Below, in pieces: positions 1-8,663 of a DNA stretch of 27,071 bases; within the stretch, counting starts at the first letter, position 1; every line of letters begins with the position of its first letter. A program made the position numbers and the translations under genes. The stretch covers positions 1 through 27,071 of the forward strand of contig DJVR01000061.1 in the NCBI GenBank assembly GCA_002441285.1. The letters run 5' to 3'. This DNA comes from Candidatus Atribacteria bacterium UBA6251. Lineage in GTDB: Bacteria > Atribacterota > Phoenicimicrobiia > Phoenicimicrobiales > Phoenicimicrobiaceae. The notes under the pieces are model-generated. The model was not told the origin of the DNA. It saw nothing but the letters and a program-made list of their open reading frames with translations, and searched no databases.

Positions 1-8
1 TGTCCGGA

Positions 9-1103
9 TTATCGGGGGAAGACCACTTGGTTAGAGTAGATATAATGCATCAATCCTTCTAGATCTTTTTTATGTTCTGGCCTTAGGTTTCTCTCTCGGC
101 GTAATTCTTCCAAGGCCTTACCTATTTGTTCTGTTTTAAGTAGACTCCTTATCTCTTTTTGCCTCTTTTTGTGGTAGGGGAGGGTCTTTTTTATCTTACT
201 TTGGAGATGGAACTTAGAAAGTTGATAGACCGAGTGGGGGAAATAGTTTTGGGCTCCCTCCTTGATCCAGGTAGCCCCATCTCCTCCGATTAGGACTAAT
301 TCTGCCTGGCTTAGCTTAAATCTCTTTTCCCCTAAGATACTCAAATTGGCCATAAATTCATCTCCGGAGGTTATCCCGGCATAGGTAAATTTATCCTGTA
401 GTCTTTTGGCCTCACCCTTTCCTGTTTTATATCTGCTTTCTTTCCCTTTACTGATGATTCCTAATTTAAGCTCTCCTCTTTTCTTTTCTTCATTTTGTAA
501 GTGAATATTGGTGCCATCTACTTCTATATAGACTATTCTATTATCTGCTTCTTTAGTTAATTCATCTTCTTTCTCTCTTAGGGATTTTATTAGCTCTTTA
601 TCTATCTCTTCCTTCTCTTCTTTTAGGATCTTTTTCCCTTGTCTTATCACCTGTTGTCTTAGGCTTTCGAAACTGGGGCCATCCCCATAAAATTCTTGGA
701 TTAATTCCTGGGCCTTACGATAACTACCACCTCCAAAGGCCAAGAGCCCTTCTATCTTCTGGTAGGACTCACTTACCCGTTGGTTCTTACTAAGACCTAA
801 TTTTTCGTCCAAAAGATAGTGGTATTTGCCCCCTTGGTCCTGGTACAATCTCTTGGAGAAGGTGATATCTCCTAAGAGGGTGGTCAGATAGCGCAGTCTC
901 TTACCTTGAGAGGAAAGTTTTCCTCTTTCTCTTTCTACCATCAGTTTATCATCTATTAGCTGTAAGAGCTCTTCTAATATCTCTTGGCCGATCTTTCTAC
1001 TTAAGCCAAAGATTATTTTCTCCAAGTAGTGGAAATTTAGGTGCTTTTCTGGTATATTTAATTTAAGATTTGGTAAGTTTATGGTTACCTCTAAGTTTTT
1101 CAT
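9..1103 (-). mobile_element. ISLre2-family (UPF0236) transposase, C-terminally truncated
   Basis: This encodes a 364-residue protein of the ISLre2/UPF0236 DDE-type transposase family, which moves its insertion sequence by DNA cutting and joining. Two of the expected acidic catalytic residues are visible: D196 in IEVDGTNIHL and D275 in LIGGDGATW. Family members are usually clearly longer (about 400-480 residues) and carry the last acidic residue and a conserved C-terminal block after this point. Here a TAA at 9-11 ends the frame just after SNQVVFPR. If one base is restored near position 30, the next frame reads NPSGLPPIIRT, which looks more like the family (Asn-x-x-Gly-Leu), so a frameshift is likely. 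The other end of the element lies outside the window. Translation starts at ATG (1101-1103) behind AAAAGGAGG. Family call is firm; the frameshift is inference. Confidence 0.85.
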
Positions 1104-1174
1104 AGGGTAGATTTACCTCCTTTTAAAAAAGAATGTCTATTCTTTTTTTATTTTTCTTGAGGTAAGTCTACCTT
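1104..1174 (-). promoter_or_regulatory. Nested hairpin covering the transposase ribosome binding site
   Basis: GGTAGATTTACCTC (1106-1119) and GAGGTAAGTCTACC (1159-1172) form a 14-bp inverted repeat with one mismatch. Inside it AAAAAAGAAT (1125-1134) and ATTCTTTTTT (1139-1148) form a perfect 10-bp stem with a 4-base loop. In the transposase mRNA the outer stem would pair the GAGG of the Shine-Dalgarno sequence. Such hairpins are known in other insertion sequences (IS10, IS50), where they block translation of read-through transcripts from outside. The role here is inferred from the structure only. Confidence 0.6.
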
Positions 1175-1487
1175 ATTTATTTACCCCTTGGCAAGTCTTT
1201 TTCTTCAAATCCCCTACTAAAATTTTACACTATCAAAAAATAAAAAAATGAATGGAATAATCTTAATATTCGTTCTGGAATAGATAAAATATAAGGTAAA
1301 GACTCGAATCAGAAAATAATAATATGAAAGTTTATGCAAATTTTTTACCCCCAGCATTTGTATCATATGATATAATTATATAATATATTTGGAATAATAA
1401 TCTTTTTAACTAGAAATATATTATTGTTAGTAGCTTTATCTCTTTCAAACTATCGTTTTTGTTCTTTTTATTTTTTAGTAAAGCTTT
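1175..1487. other. AT-rich gap; possible IS end near 1223-1234
   Basis: No credible gene is present. The stretch is strongly AT-rich. TTTTACACTATC (1223-1234) resembles the kind of terminal sequence seen at insertion sequence ends and lies where the transposase-proximal end of the element would be expected. The matching inverted repeat would be outside the window, so the end cannot be proved. A hydrophobic reading frame from about 1444 to 1527 may be the decayed start of the ferredoxin-like remnant that follows. Confidence 0.3.
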
Positions 1488-1739
1488 ATGTATTATCTTT
1501 GCTGGATGGTATCTTTTATGGTAGCAGTAGCCAGAATAAAGGATTTTTTTAATTGGCTGCCGCCCGGCTTTAAGGTTAATAATAACTGCAAAAAGTTTAA
1601 AGTTTGTGAGAAAAATTGTCTAATGGACCTGGCTAGAAGTCTATCCGATGTTTCGAAGCGTTCTAAAATAGATACAGAATATAACCTTTGTAGCAATTGT
1701 GGTGATACCTATTCAAAGGGAATAATAATTTTCTCCTGA
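1488..1739 (+). pseudogene. Decayed 2x[4Fe-4S] ferredoxin-domain remnant
   Basis: This short frame (83 codons) preserves the spacing of a double [4Fe-4S] ferredoxin domain but has lost key residues. The first motif reads CKKFKVCEKNCL, which matches C-x2-C-x2-C-x3-C-P with the second Cys replaced by Phe and Pro by Leu. The second reads YNLCSNCGDTYS, which matches the same pattern with the first and fourth Cys replaced by Tyr and Pro by Ser. Each change is one base from the canonical codon (for example TGT to TAT). Neither cluster could bind iron-sulfur normally, so I read it as a pseudogene. Just upstream, another frame (about 1444-1527) is hydrophobic, which would fit a membrane polyferredoxin of the NapH type broken by frameshifts; that part is speculative. 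A start codon without a good ribosome site also argues against expression. Confidence 0.6.
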
Positions 1740-1932
1740 TGAGAGACAATACAAAATAATATTTTCTTGAATATCGGGAATATAAAGACTATTTTAAACC
1801 AAGAATTTTAGTAGAAAATTAAATTTAGAATATAGGATTATCCAGGTAAATAAATTTTTAAGTTAATAATTTAGAAAATTTTTAAAAATAAATCCATATT
1901 TACAAAAATAGATAAAATAAGGAGTAGAGTTT
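1740..1932. other. AT-rich leader of glnS, no gene
   Basis: No coding frame or clear stable RNA structure is seen. The stretch presumably contains the glnS promoter, but no convincing -35/-10 pair stands out from the AT-rich background. A good ribosome binding site, AAGGAG (1919-1924), sits 8 bases before the glnS ATG. Confidence 0.4.
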
Positions 1933-3642
1933 ATGGAATTATCTGACTATCAAGTACCGGTGAATTTTATTCAAGAGATTATTGATCAGGATAAAAAGAC
2001 TAATAAATACCAAGGAAGAGTACATTTACGTTTTCCACCCGAACCTAATGGCTATTTACACATCGGACATGCTAAGTCGATCTGTTTAAATTTTGGTTTG
2101 GCGATTAAAAATCAAGGTCTATGCAATCTACGTTTTGATGATACTAATCCCAGTACTGAGGAAGTTGAATATATTAATTCTATCATTAATGATGTAAGAT
2201 GGTTGGGTTTTGATTGGGGTGATAGACTTTTTTATGCCTCTGATTATTTTGAAAAAATGTATGAGTATGCCATTAATTTAATAAAAATGGAGAAGGCTTA
2301 TGTTTGCGATTTAAGTCCCGAGGAAATTAGAGAATATCGAGGTAATTTTACTACTCCGGGAAAAGAAAGCCCTTATCGCAACCGTTCAGTGGAAGAGAAT
2401 TTAGATCTTTTTCAAAGAATGAGGGCTGGCGAATTTCCTGATGGTTCAAAGGTATTAAGGGCAAAGATTGATATGTCTTCTCCTAATCTTAATCTGAGAG
2501 ACCCAGTGCTTTATCGAATTGTTCGAGCTTCTCATCCTCGAACTGGAGATAAATGGTGTATTTACCCTATGTATGATTACGCTCACCCCTTGGAAGACTA
2601 TATTGAGGGGATTACACATTCTATCTGTACTTTGGAATTTGAAGATCACCGACCACTCTATGATTGGGTACTGAATACTCTAAATCTACCCCATCCTCCT
2701 CAACAGATTGAATTTGCCCGTCTTAATTTAACTAATACAGTTATGAGTAAGAGAAAACTTCGTCGTTTAGTGGAGGAAGGATATGTAAATGGTTGGGATG
2801 ACCCCCGATTGCCTACTATTTCTGCTCTCCGTCGTCGGGGTTATACCCCAGAAGCTATCTGTAATTTCTGTGAAAGGATTGGAGTATCTAAAAGTAATAG
2901 TACGGTAGATATTCGCTTTCTGGAACATTGCGTGCGTGAAGATTTAAATAAAAAAGCAGCTCGGGTAATGGTTGTTCTTGATCCGATAAAATTGATTATT
3001 GATAATTACCCTGCTGAACAGATAGAAGAAATAGAAATTGAAAATAATCCGGAAGATCCTGCTTATGGATCTCGTAAAATTCCTTTTTCGCGAGTTCTAT
3101 TTATTGAAAAGGATGATTTTTGTGAAAATCCTCCCCAGGGATACTTTCGATTAAGTCCGGGGAAGGAAGTAAGATTGAAAGGTGCATATATTATTAAATG
3201 TGTAGGATTAGTTAAGGATGAAGAGAGTGGAGAAATTAAAGAGATACATTGCACTTATGATCCGGAAAGTAAGAGCGGTAAACCAGGAGCTAAACGTAAA
3301 GTAAAAGGAACCTTACACTGGGTCTCTGCTGCACATGCTATCCAAACTGAGGTACGACTATATGATTATCTTCTTTTAAGTACACCCGAAGAAATTGAGA
3401 CTGAAGAAGAAGATAAAAAAGACGACTTTATAAAAAAACTTAATCCTGATTCGCTAAAGATATTAACTGGTTGTTTGGCTGAGCCTGAGCTAAGGGATGC
3501 TAAAAAGGGAAGCAAATTTCAGTTTATGCGGAAAGGCTATTTTTGTGTGGATTTAGATTCTCAACCGGATAGATTGATCTTTAATCGTATTGTTTCTTTA
3601 CGAGATAATTGGGAGAGAACTGCTCAGATAAATAATATGTAG
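1933..3642 (+). CDS. glnS: Glutaminyl-tRNA synthetase
   Basis: This cytosolic class I aminoacyl-tRNA synthetase charges tRNA-Gln with glutamine using ATP. At 569 residues it has the normal bacterial length. The class I signature is PPEPNGYLHIGHAKS (HIGH at residues 43-46), and the KMSKS-type loop is VMSKRKL (270-276). The GlnRS catalytic-core block RFDDTNP is present, and the two C-terminal beta-barrel anticodon-binding domains follow from about residue 340. The GlnRS type is favoured over GluRS by FPPEPNGYLHIGH and by the C-terminal beta-barrel region. AAGGAG lies 8 bases upstream of the ATG. The gene is transcribed alone, ending at the terminator at 3688-3721. Its presence implies direct glutaminylation of tRNA-Gln rather than sole reliance on the GatCAB amidation route. 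Confidence 0.97.
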   Translation: MELSDYQVPVNFIQEIIDQDKKTNKYQGRVHLRFPPEPNGYLHIGHAKSICLNFGLAIKNQGLCNLRFDDTNPSTEEVEYINSIINDVRWLGFDWGDRLFYASDYFEKMYEYAINLIKMEKAYVCDLSPEEIREYRGNFTTPGKESPYRNRSVEENLDLFQRMRAGEFPDGSKVLRAKIDMSSPNLNLRDPVLYRIVRASHPRTGDKWCIYPMYDYAHPLEDYIEGITHSICTLEFEDHRPLYDWVLNTLNLPHPPQQIEFARLNLTNTVMSKRKLRRLVEEGYVNGWDDPRLPTISALRRRGYTPEAICNFCERIGVSKSNSTVDIRFLEHCVREDLNKKAARVMVVLDPIKLIIDNYPAEQIEEIEIENNPEDPAYGSRKIPFSRVLFIEKDDFCENPPQGYFRLSPGKEVRLKGAYIIKCVGLVKDEESGEIKEIHCTYDPESKSGKPGAKRKVKGTLHWVSAAHAIQTEVRLYDYLLLSTPEEIETEEEDKKDDFIKKLNPDSLKILTGCLAEPELRDAKKGSKFQFMRKGYFCVDLDSQPDRLIFNRIVSLRDNWERTAQINNM

Positions 3643-3687
3643 AATTCCATTAATAAAGTACATTTTAGTTACAATATTCTTATTTAC

Positions 3688-3721
3688 AAAAATCCGAAAA
3701 CAGATAATTTTCGGATTTTTT
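3688..3721 (+). terminator. Rho-independent terminator of glnS
   Basis: AAAAATCCGAAAA (3688-3700) pairs with TTTTCGGATTTTT (3708-3720) around a 7-base loop, and the 3' arm ends in a run of T. It lies about 45 bases after the glnS stop codon. Confidence 0.85.
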
Positions 3722-3846
3722 GTATAAATTGAGGGTGAAAAAGAAGGAAAAAACAAATAAAACATAGAATATAGTTTAAGAAAAATTTTTAGTATAATAA
3801 AAGTTAGGAAAAGAAAAAGAAAGGTAAATCTTTCTTTTTCAATAGT

Positions 3847-3876
3847 TTGCAGAAAAGGTTTAATCTGTGATATTCT
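3847..3876 (+). promoter_or_regulatory. Possible sigma-70 promoter with extended -10
   Basis: TGATATTCT (3868-3876) reads as an extended -10 (TGn plus TATTCT). The -35 candidate TTGCAG (3847-3852) is weak. It lies about 40 bases upstream of the permease gene and after the glnS terminator, which is where a promoter is needed. AT-rich background makes this uncertain. Confidence 0.35.
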
Positions 3877-3916
3877 ATTAATATAAATTTAAAAATTTTT
3901 TCAGGATGAAGTATCT

Positions 3917-4954
3917 ATGTCTGCATTTATTCAGAATAAAAAATTAAGTTTTTTGATTAATGTTTTAATCAGTTTATTAATTATATTTCTAATTTTAAAC
4001 AAATTGAGATGGTTGTTTATTTATTTTGGTACCGCTTTAATTATTGTGTATTTTTTTGAGCCTTTTTATAAATTTTTGCTAAAAAAAAGATTTTCTCGAG
4101 GGCTATCCATTTTAATTACTATATTAATAATCATTGCCGCCTTGGCTTTGTTTCTGATTTTTGTTATTCCTGCTTTAATACACCAGGTAAATACCTTATA
4201 TAAAGAAACCCCTGATTTTGTAAATAAATATAAAGAGATGCTTTTCTCCCTGGAACCATATCTAAGTCGTTTTATTGAGCCAAAAATTATTGAAAACTTA
4301 ATTTCTGAAAATTTAGCTGAATTACAAAAAGCAATCCTGACTTTAGCTCGAACTATAGTAATATCTCTATCAAGTATCATTCCCAATATTTTTTTTGGTT
4401 TGGCCATTATTCCTTTAATTCTTTTTTATTTACTAAGAGATATGAGTATCTTTAAAAGTAATTTAAATATCTTTGTATCTCAAGAGAAAAAAAAGGAATT
4501 TCAGGAAATATTAGAAGAGATAGACCATATTATTAGCGGATTCATTCGGGGAAGAATTATTGTCTGTTTTATTGTAGGAGCTTTAATCGGTGTTAGTTTG
4601 TATCTCTTAAATTTAAAATTTGCCTTAATTATTGGGATAATCAGCGGGATATTTAATTTTATACCTTACTTAGGCCCTATTATTGGATTAGTATTGGCTA
4701 TAATTTTTAATTTTGGAAGTCCCTGGTGGACCTGGCTAATAATTATTTTAGTATTTTTAGTAGTAAACCAGCTTGAGGCGATATTTCTTAATCCCTGCAT
4801 CCTGGGAAAGGAATTAGGTCTACATCCGTTAACGGTAATATTTGCCATTTTATTTTGTGGACAATTACTGGGAATACTGGGAATAATTATCGCTGTTCCC
4901 TTAGCTGCCATTTTAAAGGTATTAGCTTTAAGATATTTAACTCAGGAGGAATAA
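3917..4954 (+). CDS. AI-2E family transporter (permease)
   Basis: This is an integral membrane protein of the AI-2E/PerM superfamily (345 residues, usual length about 340-380). The family includes the AI-2 exporter TqsA and several Na+/H+ antiporters, so the substrate cannot be told from sequence. Hydrophobic segments are visible at about residues 10-50, 62-88, 145-175 and in a cluster from about 210 to 335. The family hallmarks are NFIPYLGPIIGL, ILGKELGLHPL and GILGIIIAVPLAAI in the C-terminal half. The charged linker at about 178-205 (SQEKKKEFQEILEEID) is also typical. The start has only a weak upstream AGGAT. The coding sequence carries AGGAGGA at its 3' end, which serves as the ribosome binding site of the amidase gene 9 bases downstream, so the two are co-transcribed and probably translationally linked. 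Confidence 0.9.
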   Translation: MSAFIQNKKLSFLINVLISLLIIFLILNKLRWLFIYFGTALIIVYFFEPFYKFLLKKRFSRGLSILITILIIIAALALFLIFVIPALIHQVNTLYKETPDFVNKYKEMLFSLEPYLSRFIEPKIIENLISENLAELQKAILTLARTIVISLSSIIPNIFFGLAIIPLILFYLLRDMSIFKSNLNIFVSQEKKKEFQEILEEIDHIISGFIRGRIIVCFIVGALIGVSLYLLNLKFALIIGIISGIFNFIPYLGPIIGLVLAIIFNFGSPWWTWLIIILVFLVVNQLEAIFLNPCILGKELGLHPLTVIFAILFCGQLLGILGIIIAVPLAAILKVLALRYLTQEE

Positions 4955-4963
4955 GCAAGATAG

Positions 4964-6475
4964 ATGAAAAAAATAATATATCTCATTATAGTACTAGGAA
5001 TAGTTCTATTAGCTTCTCTTTTTTCTTCTGCTCAAGCTTTAGAAATAAATATTTTTCTAGATCAGCAACCACTAGAAAATATTGAGACTTCAATTATGGA
5101 AAATGACCACCTATTAATTCCTGCTAGAAGTATTATTGAGGCTATGGGGGGAAGAATAACCTGGTTTTCTGCCTTAAAATTATTAAATATATATTTAGAA
5201 GGACAGACAGCCAGTCTGGTTATTGATGACCCTTTTCTAGAGGTAAATGGTAAAAAGGTTGCTCTGGAAATTTCTGCTAAAATTATCAATAATCGGGTGA
5301 TGATTCCAGTAGAAGTTATTAAAATTATCAGTCAGGTAGAAGTTACCTGGGATAACCAGAACAAAAATCTTTATTTTGATACCATTAAGCCCAATCTCTT
5401 AAATATCAGGAGTTATTCCCATCCAGATAAAACCAGAATCGTAATAGATTTATCAGAAGCTACTGAATTTAGAGCAAGTTATTTGACTGATCCAGAAAGA
5501 ATTTATGTGGATATTATGGGATCTACAGGGAAATTAGAGGAAGAAGCGAAGCAATTAGAGATTAATGATGGAGTCATTAAGCAGGTAAAAACTACTCAAT
5601 TTAATGGTGAAATGGCCAGAATAGCTATTGGTTTATTCCAAAAAGCTGAATATGAAACCTTTAGCTTACTTAGTCCGGATAGAATAGTAGTTGATATATT
5701 CAAACCTGAAACCAAAGAAGCAGTTTTATCCGAAAAGATTACTACTTCCCAACCAAAAGAACAACCGTCAGTTACTATAGAATCAGGAATAGCTAAAAAG
5801 AGAGTAGTAGTGATAGACCCTGGACATGGGGGGAGCGACCCGGGCGCTATTGGACCTACAGGATTGAAAGAAAAGGAAGTAACTTTAGGTATTGCCCAGG
5901 CTTTAAAAGAATTATTTAATCAGGCAGGTATTCCGGTTTACTTAACCAGAGAGAAAGATAATCTGGTTTATTTAGAAGATCGAGTAAATTTTGCTAATCA
6001 AAAGAATGGATTTGTATTTGTAAGTATTCATACTAACTCTGTATTAAAACACCGACCAGAAGCAACAGGAATAGAGACTTATGTATTAAGTTCTAAATAT
6101 ATTGGAGCATCAGCGAAAGATGTGGCGGATAGAGAAAATCGAGCCAGTAGAATGCATCCAGAATTAGATACTGATTTAGCTAAGATTATCGCCGATTTGG
6201 AAGAAAGTGCCAATATCCAGTATAGCTTGGATTTGGCAGAAATTGTCCAGAAAGAGATGGTAAATTATCTTAAACTGGGAAATAGAGGTGTCAAGCAGGC
6301 TCCTTTTGTAGTATTAAAAGGAGTTAATATGGCCGCAATTCTAGTAGAAGTAGGTTTTATTTCTAATCCTAATGAAGAAAAATTATTGAGAGATAATAAT
6401 TTTAGAAAAAAAGTAGCTGAGGCAATTTTTAAAGCATTAAAATATTATTTAGAAAAAACTCCTGATGAAATTTAA
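4964..6475 (+). CDS. Secreted N-acetylmuramoyl-L-alanine amidase (copper amine oxidase N-like, AMIN and Amidase_3 domains)
   Basis: This zinc enzyme cleaves the bond between MurNAc and the stem peptide of peptidoglycan, acting outside the membrane in cell separation or wall turnover. It has a signal peptide at residues 1-26 (KKIIYLIIVLGIVLLASLF core, AQA cleavage-like end), a copper amine oxidase N-terminal-like domain at about 28-140, an AMIN domain (wall targeting) at about 145-250, a Gln/Lys/Pro-rich linker, and an Amidase_3 domain at 280-498. Zinc ligands are H288 in DPGHGGSDPG, E303 in GLKEKEV and H356 in SIHTNS. The catalytic glutamate is E462 in LVEVGFISNP. The domain order is common in Gram-positive and related anaerobes. 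The strong AGGAGGA ribosome site lies in the end of the permease gene. The GerMN gene follows after 12 bases, a pairing also seen in Firmicutes. Confidence 0.95.
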   Translation: MKKIIYLIIVLGIVLLASLFSSAQALEINIFLDQQPLENIETSIMENDHLLIPARSIIEAMGGRITWFSALKLLNIYLEGQTASLVIDDPFLEVNGKKVALEISAKIINNRVMIPVEVIKIISQVEVTWDNQNKNLYFDTIKPNLLNIRSYSHPDKTRIVIDLSEATEFRASYLTDPERIYVDIMGSTGKLEEEAKQLEINDGVIKQVKTTQFNGEMARIAIGLFQKAEYETFSLLSPDRIVVDIFKPETKEAVLSEKITTSQPKEQPSVTIESGIAKKRVVVIDPGHGGSDPGAIGPTGLKEKEVTLGIAQALKELFNQAGIPVYLTREKDNLVYLEDRVNFANQKNGFVFVSIHTNSVLKHRPEATGIETYVLSSKYIGASAKDVADRENRASRMHPELDTDLAKIIADLEESANIQYSLDLAEIVQKEMVNYLKLGNRGVKQAPFVVLKGVNMAAILVEVGFISNPNEEKLLRDNNFRKKVAEAIFKALKYYLEKTPDEI

Positions 6476-6487
6476 AGGGGAGTATAT

Positions 6488-7135
6488 ATGGGAACAGGAA
6501 GAGTTTCAAAAAGGAAAAAAAGGAATAGCTTAAAAGGCATGCTAATACTGATAACCATAATAATCTTAGTAATTTTAGCTTATTATATGTATAGCAAGCT
6601 AATTCTTCCTTTCTGGCAGGAATATCAAGAGAAAAAAGCTGCTCTAGAAAAGGTTGCTCTCCCGGAAAAAGCGGAAGAAGAAGAGAAAGTAGAAATTATA
6701 CCTGAAGAAGAACTAAAGGAGATTACCCTATATTTTGCTGACAATCAAGCTAATTTACTAGTTCCTGAAAAGAGATTAGTTTATATTTCTTCTACTTTAG
6801 CTAAACAAATGATTATAGAATTAATTAATGGACCACAAACTGAAGGTCTTTATCCTACTCTTCCGGAGGGAACGAAATTATCTGAACTTTATATTGCCGA
6901 GAATATTGCTTATGTTGATTTATCTGAAGAAGTAATAAAGAATCATCCTGGGGGAAGTGCAGCAGAAATTATGTCGGTATATTCCATTGTTAATACCCTT
7001 ACCGAAATCGATTCCATTCAAGCTGTTCAGATATTAATTGCTGGTCAGGAAAGGGAAAGTTTAACTGGTCATTTAGATATTAGTAGGCCTCTGCTTAGAG
7101 ATGAGGAATGGATTAAATCCCAGCCTGTTCCTTAG
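6488..7135 (+). CDS. GerMN domain membrane-anchored protein
   Basis: This 215-residue protein has a basic N-terminus (KRKKRN), one transmembrane helix at about residues 18-36, a charged linker rich in Glu and Lys (about 45-70), and a GerMN domain at about 72-200. The domain is recognised from ITLYFADNQANLLVPEKR, the LINGPQTEGLYPTLPEGTK block and the VYSIVNTLTEIDSIQAVQI block. In spore formers GerM acts in sporulation and germination, but GerMN domains are widespread in non-sporulating bacteria, so no spore role is implied. The position directly after a wall amidase (RBS AAGGGGAG, 12 bases between genes) suggests a role at the cell envelope. It has no lipobox; the anchor is a helix. The exact molecular function is unknown. 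Confidence 0.85.
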   Translation: MGTGRVSKRKKRNSLKGMLILITIIILVILAYYMYSKLILPFWQEYQEKKAALEKVALPEKAEEEEKVEIIPEEELKEITLYFADNQANLLVPEKRLVYISSTLAKQMIIELINGPQTEGLYPTLPEGTKLSELYIAENIAYVDLSEEVIKNHPGGSAAEIMSVYSIVNTLTEIDSIQAVQILIAGQERESLTGHLDISRPLLRDEEWIKSQPVP

Positions 7136-7164
7136 ACCTCTTTTTTGACCATAGAGAGGATTTA

Positions 7165-7641
7165 ATGATAAATAATACCAACCTTCAAAAAATATTCGAA
7201 AATCAGATTTTATGGATTGCTTTAATTACCTTTTTGGTTAATCAAGTTTTAAAACTAATCATCTTCTATTTTTCAGAAAGAAAATGGAATATTCACCGGT
7301 TTATAGGGATGGGAGGAATGCCCAGTACTCATTCTGCTTTAGCCATTTGTGTAACTACTGTGATTGGTTTGAGTGAAGGAGGGGATTCAGCTTTATTTGC
7401 TTTATCCTTAGTTATCTCCTTCATCATTATGGCTGATGCTGCGGGAGTTAGAAGAGAAACCGGAGAGCAGGCTAAGGTTTTAAACAAAATCCTTTTAGAA
7501 TTTTTTGAGGAACACAAGATTAGAGATAAACGTTTTAAAGAACTTATTGGACATACCCCTTTTGAAGTAATTGTAGGAGCTTTAATAGGATTTGTGCTGG
7601 GGGTATTTCTATTTTATTGCTGGAATTCCTATGCAGGGTAA
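7165..7641 (+). CDS. Divergent PAP2 family protein (DUF212)
   Basis: This 158-residue integral membrane protein belongs to the divergent PAP2 (DUF212) family, distantly related to acid phosphatase/vanadium haloperoxidases. The hallmark blocks are GGMPSTHSA (residues 50-58), DAAGVRRETGEQAKVLN and ELIGHTPFEVIVGALIG. Hydrophobic segments lie near residues 14-36, 56-72, 76-94 and 134-155. PSTH resembles the second phosphatase motif of PAP2 (PSxH), and IGHTP resembles the third, so a lipid phosphate phosphatase activity is possible but not established for this family. The length is normal. AGAGAGGA lies upstream of the ATG. It follows the GerMN gene by 29 bases and probably shares its transcript. 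Confidence 0.9.
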   Translation: MINNTNLQKIFENQILWIALITFLVNQVLKLIIFYFSERKWNIHRFIGMGGMPSTHSALAICVTTVIGLSEGGDSALFALSLVISFIIMADAAGVRRETGEQAKVLNKILLEFFEEHKIRDKRFKELIGHTPFEVIVGALIGFVLGVFLFYCWNSYAG

Positions 7642-7681
7642 AAGAAGTAAAATAATTGACTAATCGGGGTGAATTGAAGTA

Positions 7682-8521
7682 TTGAATAACATAGAGAAAG
7701 AACGTATAGATTTACTGCTGGTAAGAAAAGGTTTTTTTTCTACCCGTGAAAAAGCCCAAAGGGCTATTATGGCGGGAGAAATAAGTGTAGATGGAACAAG
7801 AGTGGACAAGGTAGGACAAAAATTCGTTTTGGATAGTACCATAACCCATTTAAAAAGGAAACCTTTTTATGTAAGCAGGGGAGGAGAAAAACTGGCTAAG
7901 GCTTTAGATGTTTTTTCCGTGGCGATAAAAGGTAAAATAATTATTGATGTTGGTGCTTCTACCGGGGGGTTTACTGATTGTCTTCTACGATCAGGTGCCC
8001 AAAAAGTATACTGTGTAGATGTGGGTTATGGACAGTTAGACTGGAAACTACGCCAGGATTCTAGAGTTATTATTATGGATCGAACTAATGCAAGATTTCT
8101 TTCTCCGGATAAATTCAATCATTTATTTGATTTAGCTACTATTGATGTTTCTTTTATTTCACTAGAAAAAATACTCCCTGCGATTTATAGTATATTGAAG
8201 GAGAAAGGAGAGGTAATCGCTCTCATAAAACCGCAGTTTGAAGCAGGTCCAGAATTGGTGCAAAAAGGTGGAGTAGTAAAAAACTTAGAAACTCACCAAT
8301 TAGTTCTACAAAGAGTAACGGATTTTGTTCGCAAGATAGGTTTTAAAGTGCGAGGTTTAACCTTCTCTCCTCTTCGCGGAAGTGCGGGTAACATCGAATT
8401 TTTTATTTACTTACTCAAAGATAATACTCCAGAAGAAAAACAAGAACTTCCTATTCAGATAAAAAGAGTAGTAGAATTAGCACATCAAAATTTTTTTAAA
8501 GAAAAAGATAAAAATAATTAA
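7682..8521 (+). CDS. tlyA: TlyA family rRNA 2'-O-methyltransferase / hemolysin-like
   Basis: TlyA proteins are SAM-dependent methyltransferases; the mycobacterial enzyme 2'-O-methylates 16S and 23S rRNA and affects capreomycin sensitivity. This 279-residue protein has an S4 RNA-binding domain at about residues 8-65 (RIDLLLVRKGFFSTREKAQ) followed by an FtsJ/RrmJ-like methyltransferase domain. The SAM-binding motif is DVGASTGGFTDCLL (89-102), then YCVDVGYGQLDWKLR, IDVSFISL and LIKPQFEAG. It starts at TTG (7682-7684) behind GGGGTGA; no in-frame ATG lies nearby and the residues after it match the family start. The neighbouring NAD kinase and recN genes form a grouping with tlyA that is widely conserved, here interrupted by one extra gene. 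Confidence 0.93.
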   Translation: MNNIEKERIDLLLVRKGFFSTREKAQRAIMAGEISVDGTRVDKVGQKFVLDSTITHLKRKPFYVSRGGEKLAKALDVFSVAIKGKIIIDVGASTGGFTDCLLRSGAQKVYCVDVGYGQLDWKLRQDSRVIIMDRTNARFLSPDKFNHLFDLATIDVSFISLEKILPAIYSILKEKGEVIALIKPQFEAGPELVQKGGVVKNLETHQLVLQRVTDFVRKIGFKVRGLTFSPLRGSAGNIEFFIYLLKDNTPEEKQELPIQIKRVVELAHQNFFKEKDKNN

Positions 8522-8663
8522 GCGATTAAGTAATTTTTAATTAAAAGTGAAGTAAAATAGACAAATAATATATATAAAAATTTAAAGAAAATAAGTAGCA
8601 ATTTGTGTACATAGAAGGGATGTGAAATTCAGATTTATTTAAATAATACTGGAGTGGTCCTAT

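Noticed and set aside
1493..1696. A 67-codon minus-strand frame opposite the ferredoxin remnant
   Set aside because: The plus strand carries exact ferredoxin motif spacing; the minus frame has no recognisable motif or ribosome site.
3785..3800. TATAAT (3793-3798) as a promoter for the permease gene
   Set aside because: No -35-like sequence lies 16-18 bases upstream; AT-rich background produces such matches often.
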